A stretch of DNA of 42,337 nt from Dehalococcoidia bacterium UBA6495 (GCA_002435305.1 DJMH01000013.1:1-42337), one strand, 5' to 3'; counted from the first letter of the stretch, positions 24,476-33,517 are shown. Numbers and translations are program-made. Notes: a model not told the origin generated them from the sequence alone.

Positions 24476-25525
24476 ATGCCCACAATCATGCCTGATGATT
24501 TAGAAATAATTGCTGTAGGTTTACTTATTGGAGCAGGCGTTTCAGAAGATGAAGCAAAAGTGGTATCGCGTTTGTCTATTGGTGCCAACTTAGCTGGACA
24601 TGATTCGCACGGAATAATTCAGATACCCAGTTATATTGACAGGGTTAATAGAGGCCACATAGTTCCAGGGGCAGAATATGAGGTCGTGAAAGATACGCCT
24701 ACCACGACGGTAGTGGATGGGCATTGGGGATTTGGGTACGTTGTTACCGAACGGTTGATGAGGCAAACGATTGAGAAGGCTAAATCTCAGAATATAGCGG
24801 CTGCTACTGTGTATCGACAAAGCCATATTGGTCGCCTTGCGGCCTATCCTTTGATAGCTGCCCAAGCCGGTATGATTGGAATGATCACAGCGGATTCTGG
24901 CCGTTCGTCAAAAGCGGTGGTTCCCTTTGGTGGCCGGGAGAAGCGGTTAGGCACGAATCCGATTTCTATCGCTATGCCAAGCAATTTGGAAGGGCCCTTC
25001 TTTTTGGATATGGCCACCAGCGCGGTGGCTGCGGGGAAAATAAATTTAGCCCAGGCTAGAGGAGATTCTATCCCAAGTGGTTGGATCGTAAAAGAAGATG
25101 GGAAAGATACTACGGACCCAAATGAATTGAAAAATGGTGGGGCCATTTTGCCTTTAGGAGGAGACCAGGGTCACAAAGGTTATGGCCTATCATCAATTGT
25201 AGAAATATTTTCAGGAATATTAACCGGGTTGGGATTTGGGCATGATCCTTCCGGTAGACATAATGACGGCTGCTTCATATCAGTTTTCAATGTGTCAGCT
25301 TTTAGAGATTTGAAAGATTTTAAAGAAGAGGTTACTGAATTTGCTTCCTACTTAAAAAGTTCAGAGACGGCACCTGGGTTCAAAGAAATTTTGTATCCTG
25401 GTGAAATAGAGCATAGAAACGAAACCAGGCAAAAAGAAGAAGGTATTTTTGTAGAAGAATCTACGTGGGAGGGTCTGAAGGCCTTGGCAGATAGCTATAA
25501 CATAACGTCTGATTTGCCATTTTAA
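24476..25525 (+). CDS. Ldh2/MDH2-family NAD(P)-dependent dehydrogenase (second copy)
   Basis: 349 residues of the same family as the gene at 1979 but clearly diverged. Marks are GHDSHGI with catalytic-type His45, RQSHIGRLAAYP, DMATSAVAAGKINLA and the QGHKGYGLS stretch. ATG start with GGGAG upstream, 16 bp after glpK, so the two are probably co-transcribed. Substrate is unknown; candidates in the family include malate, lactate, 2,3-diketogulonate and cyclic imino acids. Its stop is 14 bp from the stop of convergent leuB. Confidence 0.9.
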   Translation: MPTIMPDDLEIIAVGLLIGAGVSEDEAKVVSRLSIGANLAGHDSHGIIQIPSYIDRVNRGHIVPGAEYEVVKDTPTTTVVDGHWGFGYVVTERLMRQTIEKAKSQNIAAATVYRQSHIGRLAAYPLIAAQAGMIGMITADSGRSSKAVVPFGGREKRLGTNPISIAMPSNLEGPFFLDMATSAVAAGKINLAQARGDSIPSGWIVKEDGKDTTDPNELKNGGAILPLGGDQGHKGYGLSSIVEIFSGILTGLGFGHDPSGRHNDGCFISVFNVSAFRDLKDFKEEVTEFASYLKSSETAPGFKEILYPGEIEHRNETRQKEEGIFVEESTWEGLKALADSYNITSDLPF

Positions 25526-25539
25526 CCCAACGACACTTG

Positions 25540-26634
25540 TTAAATCGCCCCTGCTATAACGTCTCCCATAATCGTTGTGTTTACTTGATTGCCGCCATCG
25601 CTAGAAATGTCGGCAGTTCTATAGCCTTCAGAAAGGGCGGCATCAATAGATTTCTCAATGGAATCGGCTTCTTCGTGCATTCCAAACGATAGCCTAAGCA
25701 TCATTGCTGTGCTGAGTATTGAGCCGATCGGATTAGCGATTCCTTTTCCGGCTATGTCGGGTGCGCTGCCGTGTATTGGTTCATACAGGCTTACCTTACT
25801 ACTTGTGCCAGAATTGCCTGGGAGACTAGATAGGCTGGCTGACGGCAGCATCCCCATAGAGCCAGATAAAACTGACGCCTCATCACTCAAAATGTCCCCA
25901 AAGGTGTTTTCCGAGACAATAACGTCAAAGTCCGAGGGGTTCCTAATTAATTGCATCGCGGCGTTATCGACCAAAATATGGTCCAACTCGACTTCTGGAT
26001 ACCCTCTCCCCACTTCCACCGCTATTTCTCTCCAGAGTCTTGAAGATTCAAGAACATTTTGTTTATCTACAGAAGTTAGCTTTTTACGGCGTTCCATAGC
26101 CAACTCAAATCCCACTTTTAAAATTCTTACGATCTCGGCTTCGGTATATTTAAGGGTATCGATTCCCCTTCTTCCTCTCGACGTGTTCCATCGTTTTTTT
26201 GGTTTTCCAAAATATAACCCACCGGTCAATTCTCTCAATACCATCATATCTACCCCTTTCAAAATTTCAGGTTTCAGGGGACTTGCATTTATTAGGGAGG
26301 GATAAACTTTAACTGGTCTTAAATTAGCAAATAAGCCTAAGGATTTCCGAATAGCCAATATGCCATCTTCTGGGCGTACATCAACATTTGGATCATCCCA
26401 TTTGGGACCACCGACGGCGCCGAATAAAATTGCATCTGAGTCACTACAAGTGTCGATGGTTTCCTGAGGCAGTGGTGTCCCGTAATCATCAATAGCATTT
26501 CCCCCTACCCTTCCCGACTTAATTTGGAAGTCGTGGCCAAATCGATTGCCTATTGCTTCTAAAACTTTTATCGATTCAGTAATTACCTCTGGCCCAATTC
26601 CATCTCCTGGTAATACTGCTATAGATATTTTCAT
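25540..26634 (-). CDS. leuB: 3-isopropylmalate dehydrogenase
   Basis: Oxidatively decarboxylates (2R,3S)-3-isopropylmalate in leucine synthesis using NAD. 364 residues from the ATG at 26634, which follows GGAG at six bases; the frame is open to 26676 but that would overlap leuS. Seen: VLPGDGIGPEV, GAVGGPKWDD, RPVKVYPSL, RELTGGLYFGKPK (the LeuB-type substrate loop), VDNAAMQLI, SENTFGDILSDEASVLSGSMG and HGSAPDIAGKGIANP. It lies 28 bp after leuS, an unusual but functionally coherent pairing. Confidence 0.95.
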   Translation of the reverse strand: MKISIAVLPGDGIGPEVITESIKVLEAIGNRFGHDFQIKSGRVGGNAIDDYGTPLPQETIDTCSDSDAILFGAVGGPKWDDPNVDVRPEDGILAIRKSLGLFANLRPVKVYPSLINASPLKPEILKGVDMMVLRELTGGLYFGKPKKRWNTSRGRRGIDTLKYTEAEIVRILKVGFELAMERRKKLTSVDKQNVLESSRLWREIAVEVGRGYPEVELDHILVDNAAMQLIRNPSDFDVIVSENTFGDILSDEASVLSGSMGMLPSASLSSLPGNSGTSSKVSLYEPIHGSAPDIAGKGIANPIGSILSTAMMLRLSFGMHEEADSIEKSIDAALSEGYRTADISSDGGNQVNTTIMGDVIAGAI

Positions 26635-26662
26635 AGTGTGCTCCGCTTCTTTAGCTTGTGGT

Positions 26663-29125
26663 TTAAGTGGCCACAATATTTAGTAATTTTCCGGGAACAT
26701 AAATTGTCTTTCTTATCTCTAATCCTGCTATATGTTTCCCGATACTGGAATTTTGAAAGGCGAGTTCATTTGCATCGGATTCAGTTATATTTGCAGGAGC
26801 AGATATTTTCGCTCTAACTTTCCCATTGATTTGTATCACCAATGTGATTTCCTCATCTTGCGCCAGAGATTCATCATATTCCGGCCATGGTTGGGTGTGT
26901 ATGCTGAACGCCATACCTGAGCTTTCCCATAATTCCTCGGATAAATGGGGGACAATTGGTGCCATCATTACGTAAAGGGCGCGAGTAAGACGCAGCCAGT
27001 CCTCATAGCTGGTCTTCTGGGGTATATGGCTTTCAGCTAGAGAATTTGTAAACTCCATAAGAGCGGATATTGCGGTATTGTATTTGAATCTTTCTATATC
27101 CTCTCCCACCCTCATAATAGTTTTATGTAAAAGTCTGTTTAATTCCCTTTCTGAGGCAGGATCTGAATTTTGTGCAAAAATGCCGGGATCCAAATTGGAT
27201 ATGTCCCAAACTTTATTGAGCCAACGAGCGGCGCCATTAATCCCAGAATCATTCCATTCGCCACCTTGCTCCCAGGGTCCGATAAACATTAAATAAGTTC
27301 TAACCGTATCGGCTCCCACTACAGAAACGTAATCATCCGGGGCGATCACATTTCCCCGAGACTTACTCATCTTTGCGCCTTTGTAAATTATTGTTCCTTG
27401 GTTGAACAGTCTTTTAAATGGTTCATCGTATTTGATTAAACCAAGGTCACGTGCAGCTTTGACGAAGAACCTTGAATAGAGCAAGTGCATTACTGCATGT
27501 TCTACTCCACCGGTGTATTGATCTACTGGATTCCATAGTTGAGCAGATTTTTCATCAAATGCGGCAGCCGAATGCTTTGGGCTGGCATACCTCAGAAAAT
27601 ACCATGATGAGTCCACAAAGGTGTCCATTGTGTCTGTTTCTCTCTTGCCAGGGTTACCGCAATCAGGACAATCGGCATTAACGAATTCGGTATGTAGGGC
27701 TAAGGGGGACTCACCTGTTGGTAGAAATTCAGCATCTTCTGGGAGTAACACAGGAAGATCCTTTTCCTTGACAGGTACGACGCCGCAATCATTACAGTAA
27801 ATTATAGGTATTGGTGTGCCCCAATATCTCTGTCGCGAAATAAGCCAATCTCTCATCCTGTAGTTGACAGTTTTAGTACCTAGGTTCCTGTCTTCAATGT
27901 GATCTGCTATCCTCAGCCGGCCTTCGCTACTGTTCAAACCGTTAAATTCTAGTGAATTTACTTGGGTTCCTGGAGCTAAATAGGCCTCCTCTAATTCGTT
28001 GCCATCCCACTCTGGAGGTGCTACAACTACTTTGATTGGGAGGTCGTATTTTTTTGCAAATGTAAAATCTCTCGTATCGTGTGCGGGAACACCCATTACA
28101 ATTCCGGTTCCATATGTGTTTAGGACATAGTCGCCGATCAGTATGGGTATTCGATCCTGGGTAAGAGGATTGACACAGTAAGTTCCTAAAAACACTCCTG
28201 TCTTTTCCCTATCAATTGCTAATCGTTCCACTTCAGTGACTTTCCTAGCACTATTTATATAGCTTTTTACAGCATCTTCGTGCTCGGGGGCCGTTAAAGC
28301 CTCTACTAAGGGATGTTCTGGTGCCAATACCACAAAGGTAACTCCGTAAACAGTATCAATTCGGGTAGTGAAAGTGACTAATGTTTCCGAGTCAAGGTCG
28401 TATTCCGAGATATCAAAACCGAATTCCACACCTTCACTTTTCCCAATCCAATTTGTTTGCATCGTATTTATGCGGTCTGGCCAGTCCATTTTTGATTGAT
28501 CCAATAATTCCTCAGCGTATGCCGTTATACGGAAGAACCACTGGTTCATATCTCTATGAGTCACGCTAGTGTCACACCTCTCACATGCCCCGTCTATTAC
28601 CTGCTCATTTGCTAAAACGGTTACACATGAGGGACACCAGTTGACAGGAGCAAAATCACGATAAGCTAACCCGTTTTGGTAGAACTGCAGGAAAAACCAT
28701 TGGTTCCACTTGTAATATTCTGGTATGCATGTAACTACCTCCCTCTCCCAGTCATACATCGGGCCCATCGAAGCGAGTTGCTGGCGCATTCTTTTAATGT
28801 TGTCCATTGTCCAAGAATGCGGATGGATACCTCGTTGTATGGCTGCGTTTTCTGCATTCAGGCCAAATGCGTCGAACCCCATTGGATGGAGAACGTTGTA
28901 TCCTTGCATATTTCTAAATCTTGCGTGTATGTCTGCCCCAGTCATCGCATACCAATGCCCGACATGTAGGTCGCCCGAGGGGTAGGGGTACATTGTTAAT
29001 TCATACCACTTAGGTCTAGGATCGGAGTCGTCAACTTTATATATTTGGGAATCGCGCCATCGATTTTGCCACTTAGTCTCTATTCTTTCGTGAGGGAAAC
29101 GCGTATCTATTGTTTTGATTGGCAT
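26663..29125 (-). CDS. leuS: Leucyl-tRNA synthetase
   Basis: 820-residue class Ia synthetase charging tRNA-Leu. HVGH at 54-57 follows PYPSGDL (HIGH motif); KMSKS at 585-589. The CP1 editing domain is visible (TTRIDTVYGVTF, VMGVPAHDTRDF), with CNDC and CPDC zinc-type knuckles. TMDTFVDSSWYFLRY is diagnostic of LeuRS. The C-terminal VQINGKVRAK is the tRNA-binding end. It is complete. It is flanked on the same strand by two beta-decarboxylating dehydrogenases, the TtuC/DmlA-like gene before and leuB after. Confidence 0.98.
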   Translation of the reverse strand: MPIKTIDTRFPHERIETKWQNRWRDSQIYKVDDSDPRPKWYELTMYPYPSGDLHVGHWYAMTGADIHARFRNMQGYNVLHPMGFDAFGLNAENAAIQRGIHPHSWTMDNIKRMRQQLASMGPMYDWEREVVTCIPEYYKWNQWFFLQFYQNGLAYRDFAPVNWCPSCVTVLANEQVIDGACERCDTSVTHRDMNQWFFRITAYAEELLDQSKMDWPDRINTMQTNWIGKSEGVEFGFDISEYDLDSETLVTFTTRIDTVYGVTFVVLAPEHPLVEALTAPEHEDAVKSYINSARKVTEVERLAIDREKTGVFLGTYCVNPLTQDRIPILIGDYVLNTYGTGIVMGVPAHDTRDFTFAKKYDLPIKVVVAPPEWDGNELEEAYLAPGTQVNSLEFNGLNSSEGRLRIADHIEDRNLGTKTVNYRMRDWLISRQRYWGTPIPIIYCNDCGVVPVKEKDLPVLLPEDAEFLPTGESPLALHTEFVNADCPDCGNPGKRETDTMDTFVDSSWYFLRYASPKHSAAAFDEKSAQLWNPVDQYTGGVEHAVMHLLYSRFFVKAARDLGLIKYDEPFKRLFNQGTIIYKGAKMSKSRGNVIAPDDYVSVVGADTVRTYLMFIGPWEQGGEWNDSGINGAARWLNKVWDISNLDPGIFAQNSDPASERELNRLLHKTIMRVGEDIERFKYNTAISALMEFTNSLAESHIPQKTSYEDWLRLTRALYVMMAPIVPHLSEELWESSGMAFSIHTQPWPEYDESLAQDEEITLVIQINGKVRAKISAPANITESDANELAFQNSSIGKHIAGLEIRKTIYVPGKLLNIVAT

Positions 29126-29151
29126 TTAATTATCTCTTCTTGATTTTTCAG

Positions 29152-30219
29152 CTATTTGCCTAGGGCGGATACTATGGAATCTCCAACAGAAGATGTTGTT
29201 GAAGAACCATACAAATCTGGGGTTAAAATTTCCCCCTCGGAAAGGACTGATAATACCGCCTTTTCAACATCGGTTGCGGCATCTGCATGACCTAGGTGCC
29301 TGAGAAGCATAGCCCCAGTCAGAATTTGGGCCATCGGGTTAGCAATACCTTTGCCCATGATATCTGGGGCGCTGCCATGTACCGGCTCGAACATTGAGGG
29401 ATATCGTCGTTCTGGATCTAAATTAGCACTCGATGCTAGTCCCATACTTCCAGTGATTATTGCGGCAATGTCGGTCAAAATATCTCCGAAAAGATTACTG
29501 GCAACAACCACATCAAAATATTCCGGTTTTCTAATGAAATCCATTGCCGCAGCGTCCACCAATAAGGAATCTGTAGATATATCCGGATATTCTGGAGATA
29601 TCCTTTCAAAGGCTCTATCCCATACTAACATCCCATAACCTTGCGCATTAGATTTGGTGATAGAAGTGAGGTGTTTCTTTTTATTTCTTCTGCGGGCCAA
29701 TTCAAAGGAATAGCGGATTACCCTCTCACAACCTTTTCTTGTAAAAACCCCAGTTTGGATACCTACTTCTTCGGGAAAATCCATGTATTGGAATCCTCCG
29801 ACGTTTGCATATTCCCCTTCTGTATTTTCCCGGATCACCACCATATCAATGTCGAATGGTTTTTTCCCCGACAGTGGCGATTCAATACCCTCAAATAGAA
29901 CACTAGGTCGTTCACATACGTATTGGTCAAATTTTCTTCGAATAGGAAGTAACAGCCCATTAAGGGTTATATGGTCTTGAATTTCAGGGTGACCTACAGC
30001 CCCTAGGAAGATTGCGTCGTAATTAGACAAAGTATCGAGGCCGTCGGAAGGCATCATGGACCCAGTGTCAATATAAAATTTAGAACTCCAAGGGTATTCA
30101 TTGAAAGAAAGTTCAAAATCATAGTTTTCTGAGACTGCGTCTAAAACCTTTATTCCTTCCTCTACTACTTCGATGCCTATTCCATCTCCTCGGATTACAG
30201 CGATATTATTCTGAACCAT
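29152..30219 (-). CDS. Isocitrate/isopropylmalate/tartrate dehydrogenase family protein (TtuC/DmlA-like)
   Basis: 355-residue beta-decarboxylating dehydrogenase. The substrate loop reads VVIRENTEGEYANVGG, which is the tartrate/D-malate type and not the LeuB loop RELTGG. Other motifs: RGDGIGIEVV, GAVGHPEIQDH, VDAAAMDFI, ASNLFGDILTDIAAIITGSMG and HGSAPDIMGKGIANP. It likely oxidises D-malate, tartrate or a related 2-hydroxy diacid with NAD and Mn/Mg. ATG start; it lies 26 bp before leuS, so all three genes to leuB look like one transcript. Another beta-decarboxylating role linked to leucine synthesis cannot be excluded. Confidence 0.85.
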   Translation of the reverse strand: MVQNNIAVIRGDGIGIEVVEEGIKVLDAVSENYDFELSFNEYPWSSKFYIDTGSMMPSDGLDTLSNYDAIFLGAVGHPEIQDHITLNGLLLPIRRKFDQYVCERPSVLFEGIESPLSGKKPFDIDMVVIRENTEGEYANVGGFQYMDFPEEVGIQTGVFTRKGCERVIRYSFELARRRNKKKHLTSITKSNAQGYGMLVWDRAFERISPEYPDISTDSLLVDAAAMDFIRKPEYFDVVVASNLFGDILTDIAAIITGSMGLASSANLDPERRYPSMFEPVHGSAPDIMGKGIANPMAQILTGAMLLRHLGHADAATDVEKAVLSVLSEGEILTPDLYGSSTTSSVGDSIVSALGK

Positions 30220-30306
30220 TTTATTTAGTTACACCTCACCACTAATGATTTTTGGAGTTGTAAAATAATACCTGAAATGATCAGTTTTTTTATACTCGAA
30301 AGGTAT

Positions 30307-30789
30307 TCACATAGTTGTGTCAATAGCATCTACCCCTAATGTTAATACATCTAGTGGAGGGTATATTGAGGGGTCCAGGTGTTTTTTTCTAAGTTGTTGA
30401 ACTTTGAGCGCATTTCTGAGTACTTCATATGAAAAGAGAGACCAACCAGGGAATAAGTCCATTATCCCATCTACGGGGTAGCAATAATAAATCATATCAA
30501 TGTGTTGATGATGCCCATCCTCCGGATCATCAATATCCTCGACTAATATATGCCTTGGAGGTTCAATAATTTCGGGGTAATCGAAATTCAAAGTCGGTGC
30601 ATTGGGATTTTTAGATATTTGTGAAACCAATCCTGTTTCTTCAAAAATTTCTCGCAATACCGCTTCAACCGGATCCTCATTCGGCTCCACATGGCCTCCC
30701 GGTGGTAGCCATAAATTTATCTTTTTATGCCAATGCAGTAGGACACTCTGGTCCCATACGACATATCCAGTAGCAGTATAATGACGCAT
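30307..30789 (-). CDS. NUDIX hydrolase
   Basis: 160-residue pyrophosphohydrolase of nucleoside diphosphate-X compounds. The Nudix box G32-x5-E38-x7-REIFEETGL (to residue 54) is perfect. The flanking strands LLHWHKKINLWLPPGGHVE and the C-terminal IDMIYYCYPVDG fit a housecleaning-type enzyme. ATG start with no strong ribosome site. It is first in the minus-strand run before the DmlA-like gene (87-bp gap) and divergent from the thiamine operon. Substrate not predictable. Confidence 0.9.
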   Translation of the reverse strand: MRHYTATGYVVWDQSVLLHWHKKINLWLPPGGHVEPNEDPVEAVLREIFEETGLVSQISKNPNAPTLNFDYPEIIEPPRHILVEDIDDPEDGHHQHIDMIYYCYPVDGIMDLFPGWSLFSYEVLRNALKVQQLRKKHLDPSIYPPLDVLTLGVDAIDTTM

Positions 30790-30876
30790 TAAAATCGATG
30801 AATTAGCTCTTTAAGGTCAATCTCTTTGTTTTTGAAGCTAAAATTGTTTGTGATTAAGTGTATGTAGCTTCCAACA

Positions 30877-30905
30877 TTGACTTTAACACGTATCTTGCAT
30901 ATATT
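30877..30905 (+). promoter_or_regulatory. Sigma-70 promoter of the thiGES operon
   Basis: TTGACT (30877-30882), a 17-base spacer and TATATT (30900-30905) are each one mismatch from consensus. Transcription would begin near 30912, just ahead of the TPP riboswitch. The remainder of 30790-30876 shows nothing recognisable. Confidence 0.7.
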
Positions 30906-30929
30906 CTTGCCGAGCGAATTACGCGTAAA

Positions 30930-31008
30930 TAGGGGAGCCTCAAATGGCTGAGAGGGTATTTAAATGCCGACCCAAGACCTGAACTGGGTAATGCCAGCGG
31001 AGGGAGTT
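30930..31008 (+). ncRNA. TPP riboswitch (THI element)
   Basis: The conserved thi-box parts are present in order: GGGGAGCC, GGCTGAGAGGG, GACCC, GACCTGAACTGGGTAATGCC and AGCGGAGGGA. These form the pyrimidine- and pyrophosphate-sensing arms of the aptamer. A terminator hairpin follows at 31025, and CTCC at 31020-31023 can pair with the GGAG of the aptamer end, which fits switching by transcription termination when TPP is bound. It controls thiG, thiE and thiS. Confidence 0.96.
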
Positions 31009-31024
31009 ATGGATCAAATCTCCG

Positions 31025-31050
31025 ATCACCCTCTAAGGGTGATTTTTTTT
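31025..31050 (+). terminator. Expression-platform terminator of the TPP riboswitch
   Basis: ATCACCCT (31025-31032) pairs with AGGGTGAT (31036-31043) around a 3-nt loop and ends in eight T residues (31043-31050). Formed when TPP is bound, it would stop transcription ahead of thiG. Confidence 0.9.
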
Positions 31051-31100
31051 GTCTGGATAATTTATATGGCCAGCAATTTGGATGGCCGAGGAGATATTAA

Positions 31101-31877
31101 ATGGAAGATCCTTTAGTTATAGCAGGTAAGGAATTTAGCTCTAGGCTGATGGTCGGGACGGGACGTCACCGAACTATGCAGGAAATGATAGATTCAATAA
31201 TAGCCTCTGGTGCACAGATAATAACCGTGGCCATAGGTCGGCTAAATTTACAAGATGTTAATGAAAAAACCATTTTGGACTATTTAGACTGGGATAACTA
31301 CACAATTTTACCGAATACTGCCGGCAGCAAAACTTCGGAAGAAGCCGTATTGACGGCTCGTTTAGCCCGAGAAGTGACAGGTTCTTCCTGGGTCAAGCTT
31401 GAAGTTATTCCTGACATAAGCCATTTGTTACCAGACCCAATTGGGACTTACTATGCTGCTAAAGAACTGATAGAAGATGGATTTGATGTTCTGCCCTACA
31501 TACATGCAGATCCAGTGCTGGCCCACAGATTAGCTGAACTTGGATGCGCAACGGTAATGCCTTTGGGATCAACTATCGGTTCAGGTCAAGGTATATTGAC
31601 CATGGAAGAAATTGAAATGATTATTAGCGACGTAGAGGTTCCTGTGGTGGTAGATGCGGGTTTGGCTGTTCCTTCTGATGCATCAAAGGCGTTAGAAGCA
31701 GGAGCAGACGCAGTATTAGTTAATACCGCCATTGCTCAGGCTAACGATCCTGTTGCAATGGGAGAATCTTTCAAATTAGGAGTTGCTGCTGGTCGTAAGG
31801 CCTTTCTGGCAGGTCGAATTGATAGAAGAGCGTCGGCAATATCAAGCAGCCCCGGTGCAGGGGTAAATTCTGGTTAA
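31101..31877 (+). CDS. thiG: Thiazole synthase
   Basis: Builds the thiazole phosphate of thiamine from 1-deoxy-xylulose 5-phosphate, dehydroglycine and ThiS thiocarboxylate. 258 residues; TIM barrel with RLMVGTGRH near the start, the Schiff-base Lys99 in WVKLEVIPD, VLPYIHADPVLAHRL, MPLGSTIGSGQGI and VVVDAGLAVPSDASKALEAGADAVLVNTAI pieces of the phosphate site. ATG start with GAGGAG upstream. First gene of the TPP-controlled operon; thiE starts three bases after its stop. Confidence 0.97.
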   Translation: MEDPLVIAGKEFSSRLMVGTGRHRTMQEMIDSIIASGAQIITVAIGRLNLQDVNEKTILDYLDWDNYTILPNTAGSKTSEEAVLTARLAREVTGSSWVKLEVIPDISHLLPDPIGTYYAAKELIEDGFDVLPYIHADPVLAHRLAELGCATVMPLGSTIGSGQGILTMEEIEMIISDVEVPVVVDAGLAVPSDASKALEAGADAVLVNTAIAQANDPVAMGESFKLGVAAGRKAFLAGRIDRRASAISSSPGAGVNSG

Positions 31878-31880
31878 AAG

Positions 31881-32510
31881 GTGATTATCGATATCCAGAA
31901 AAACCCACTACTATGTCTGGTAACTGATAGGAATCGCACATCTCAAAGAGGTTTAGAATCCGTGGTTAGCCAGGCGGTTGAAGGCGGGGTGAACATGATT
32001 CAATTTCGGGATACAGATATGCATGGTACGGAAAGGTTGCATGCTGCAGTGAAGTTAAGGGAAATAACTGAGAGTAAAGCTCTTTTTATCGTAAATGGAG
32101 ATATTGATTTGGCTAAGAAAGCCAGGGCTGATGGTATCCATTTTCCTGAAAAACATGTTTTTGACGCCGATACTGAAAAATTGAAGGAGAATTTCATACT
32201 AGGTAAGTCAGTGCATAGTTTAGAGATGGCTATAAAAGCTGTATCAGCGGGTATCGATTATTTGATTGTTGGCACTATATTTCCGTCTAAATCTCATCCA
32301 CAAGGACAAGCTAGTGGGACTAAGCTAATAGAGGACATTAGTAGGAAATTATCGGTTCCCCTAATAGGCATTGGTGGAATATCCAGCAAAAATTGTCAAG
32401 AAGTGATTGATTCTGGAGCTTCTGGTGTCGCAGTTATTGGAGCGATTTCTGAGGCTGATGACCCTAAATTGGAATCCCGGATAATTCTAGAAAATATAAG
32501 TGGTATTTAA
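31881..32510 (+). CDS. thiE: Thiamine phosphate synthase
   Basis: Joins hydroxymethylpyrimidine diphosphate and thiazole phosphate to thiamine phosphate. 209 residues: LCLVTDRN at the start, NMIQFRDTDM (pyrimidine site), FIVNGDIDLAKKARADGIHFPE, GKSVHS, DYLIVGTIFPSKSHPQ and the GIGGISSKN phosphate loop. The start is a GTG three bases after thiG and lacks a normal ribosome site, so translation is probably coupled to thiG. The thiS gene follows by 11 bp. Confidence 0.95.
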   Translation: MIIDIQKNPLLCLVTDRNRTSQRGLESVVSQAVEGGVNMIQFRDTDMHGTERLHAAVKLREITESKALFIVNGDIDLAKKARADGIHFPEKHVFDADTEKLKENFILGKSVHSLEMAIKAVSAGIDYLIVGTIFPSKSHPQGQASGTKLIEDISRKLSVPLIGIGGISSKNCQEVIDSGASGVAVIGAISEADDPKLESRIILENISGI

Positions 32511-32521
32511 AGTTTGGACCA

Positions 32522-32728
32522 ATGAATATCAATCTCAATGGCAAAGCCTCCGAAATCAAATCAGGCTCATCTCTGATGTCGCTGATTGATGAGCTGGGAC
32601 TTACTGGAAGGAAGGCAATTGCAATAGCTTTGAATGGGGAGGTTCTTACTCGCGAAAGATATAAAGAAATAATCTTGAATGAAGGTGATTCTCTTGAAGT
32701 CGTGAGGGCTATAGGTGGAGGTAGTTAG
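32522..32728 (+). CDS. thiS: Sulfur carrier protein ThiS with C-terminal extra Ser
   Basis: 68-residue ubiquitin-fold sulfur carrier for thiazole synthesis. MNINLNGKASEI, LIDELGLTGRKAIAIALNGEV and EGDSLEVVRAIGGG follow the family. ThiS normally ends exactly at Gly-Gly, which ThiF adenylates and sulfurates; here the last codon is AGT, giving GGGS. The Ser would have to be removed before activation, as a JAMM protease does for the HcyS carrier of Wolinella. ThiF and the glycine-oxidising partner (ThiO or ThiH) are not in the window. Last gene of the TPP operon. Confidence 0.9.
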   Translation: MNINLNGKASEIKSGSSLMSLIDELGLTGRKAIAIALNGEVLTRERYKEIILNEGDSLEVVRAIGGGS

Positions 32729-32740
32729 GAGTAATTCGAG

Positions 32741-33517
32741 TTATTGTTTAAGTGCCTTAATTACAATGGCAAAGGGTACTGCATTTACCCTATCTCTAAA
32801 TTCGGTCCAGTAGTTACCCTTATATGGACTGAGATGTTCTTTATCAAATTCTAGTGGTTTTGGTTCAAGCAGCGCTTTCACTGTGAACCCGTTACCGACA
32901 ACGTTGGTAAACAGATTTTCCACGGTTCTGAAATAAGTTACACCAAAATACTCTTGATCACCCTCCTTCCACATCTCCACAGGGGGATTAAAGTAATTGG
33001 TGACGTTCAATGTATTTGTGTCGGCATTCCATTCGAAAGCTCCAAGAGGATGTGTTGTGCTCAATATTAATTGACCACCTTTTTTGAGAATCCGGTTGCA
33101 TTCACTAAAGAAAACGTCTAGGTGTTCTACAAATTCTAGGGCAAAGACTGAAATTACACCGTCGAAGGTCTGATCCCGAAAGTAGTTTAGATTTTGAATA
33201 TCCGCTTGAAGAAAATCTATTGCTGTTTTTTGTTTTACCGATTCGGAAACGGCATGTGATAATTGATTGTGTGAAAAATCCACAGCAGTGACTGTTGCTC
33301 CCAATTTTGCCAAAGCTATCGCATTCTGTGAACCACCGCTACCGAGCTCCACTAAATTTTTACCAGTAACATCCCCAATTAAATTCAAAGAATTTTCTCC
33401 ATATGACAAGGGGGCATAATGCACCTCCTCCACTGATATTTCGCTTTCAGCTTGGTAATTAGGAGACATTAAATTCCAGCCGCGTTGAACACCTACGATA
33501 TGTTTTGGAGTTTCCAA
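32741..33517 (-). CDS. Class I SAM-dependent methyltransferase
   Basis: 258 residues. Motif I is LVELGSGGSQNAIALAKLG near residue 50, the acidic ribose contact is TAVDFS, the post-I segment is FLQADIQNL, and motif IV is FDGVISVFALEFVEHL. LNRILKKGG-type motif V is present (CNRILKKGGQLILSTTHP), as in UbiE/Methyltransf_11 enzymes. The C-terminal half (EMWKEGDQEYFGVTYFRTVENLF) resembles small-molecule methyltransferases. Convergent with thiS by 12 bp. Acceptor unknown. Confidence 0.88.
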   Translation of the reverse strand: METPKHIVGVQRGWNLMSPNYQAESEISVEEVHYAPLSYGENSLNLIGDVTGKNLVELGSGGSQNAIALAKLGATVTAVDFSHNQLSHAVSESVKQKTAIDFLQADIQNLNYFRDQTFDGVISVFALEFVEHLDVFFSECNRILKKGGQLILSTTHPLGAFEWNADTNTLNVTNYFNPPVEMWKEGDQEYFGVTYFRTVENLFTNVVGNGFTVKALLEPKPLEFDKEHLSPYKGNYWTEFRDRVNAVPFAIVIKALKQ

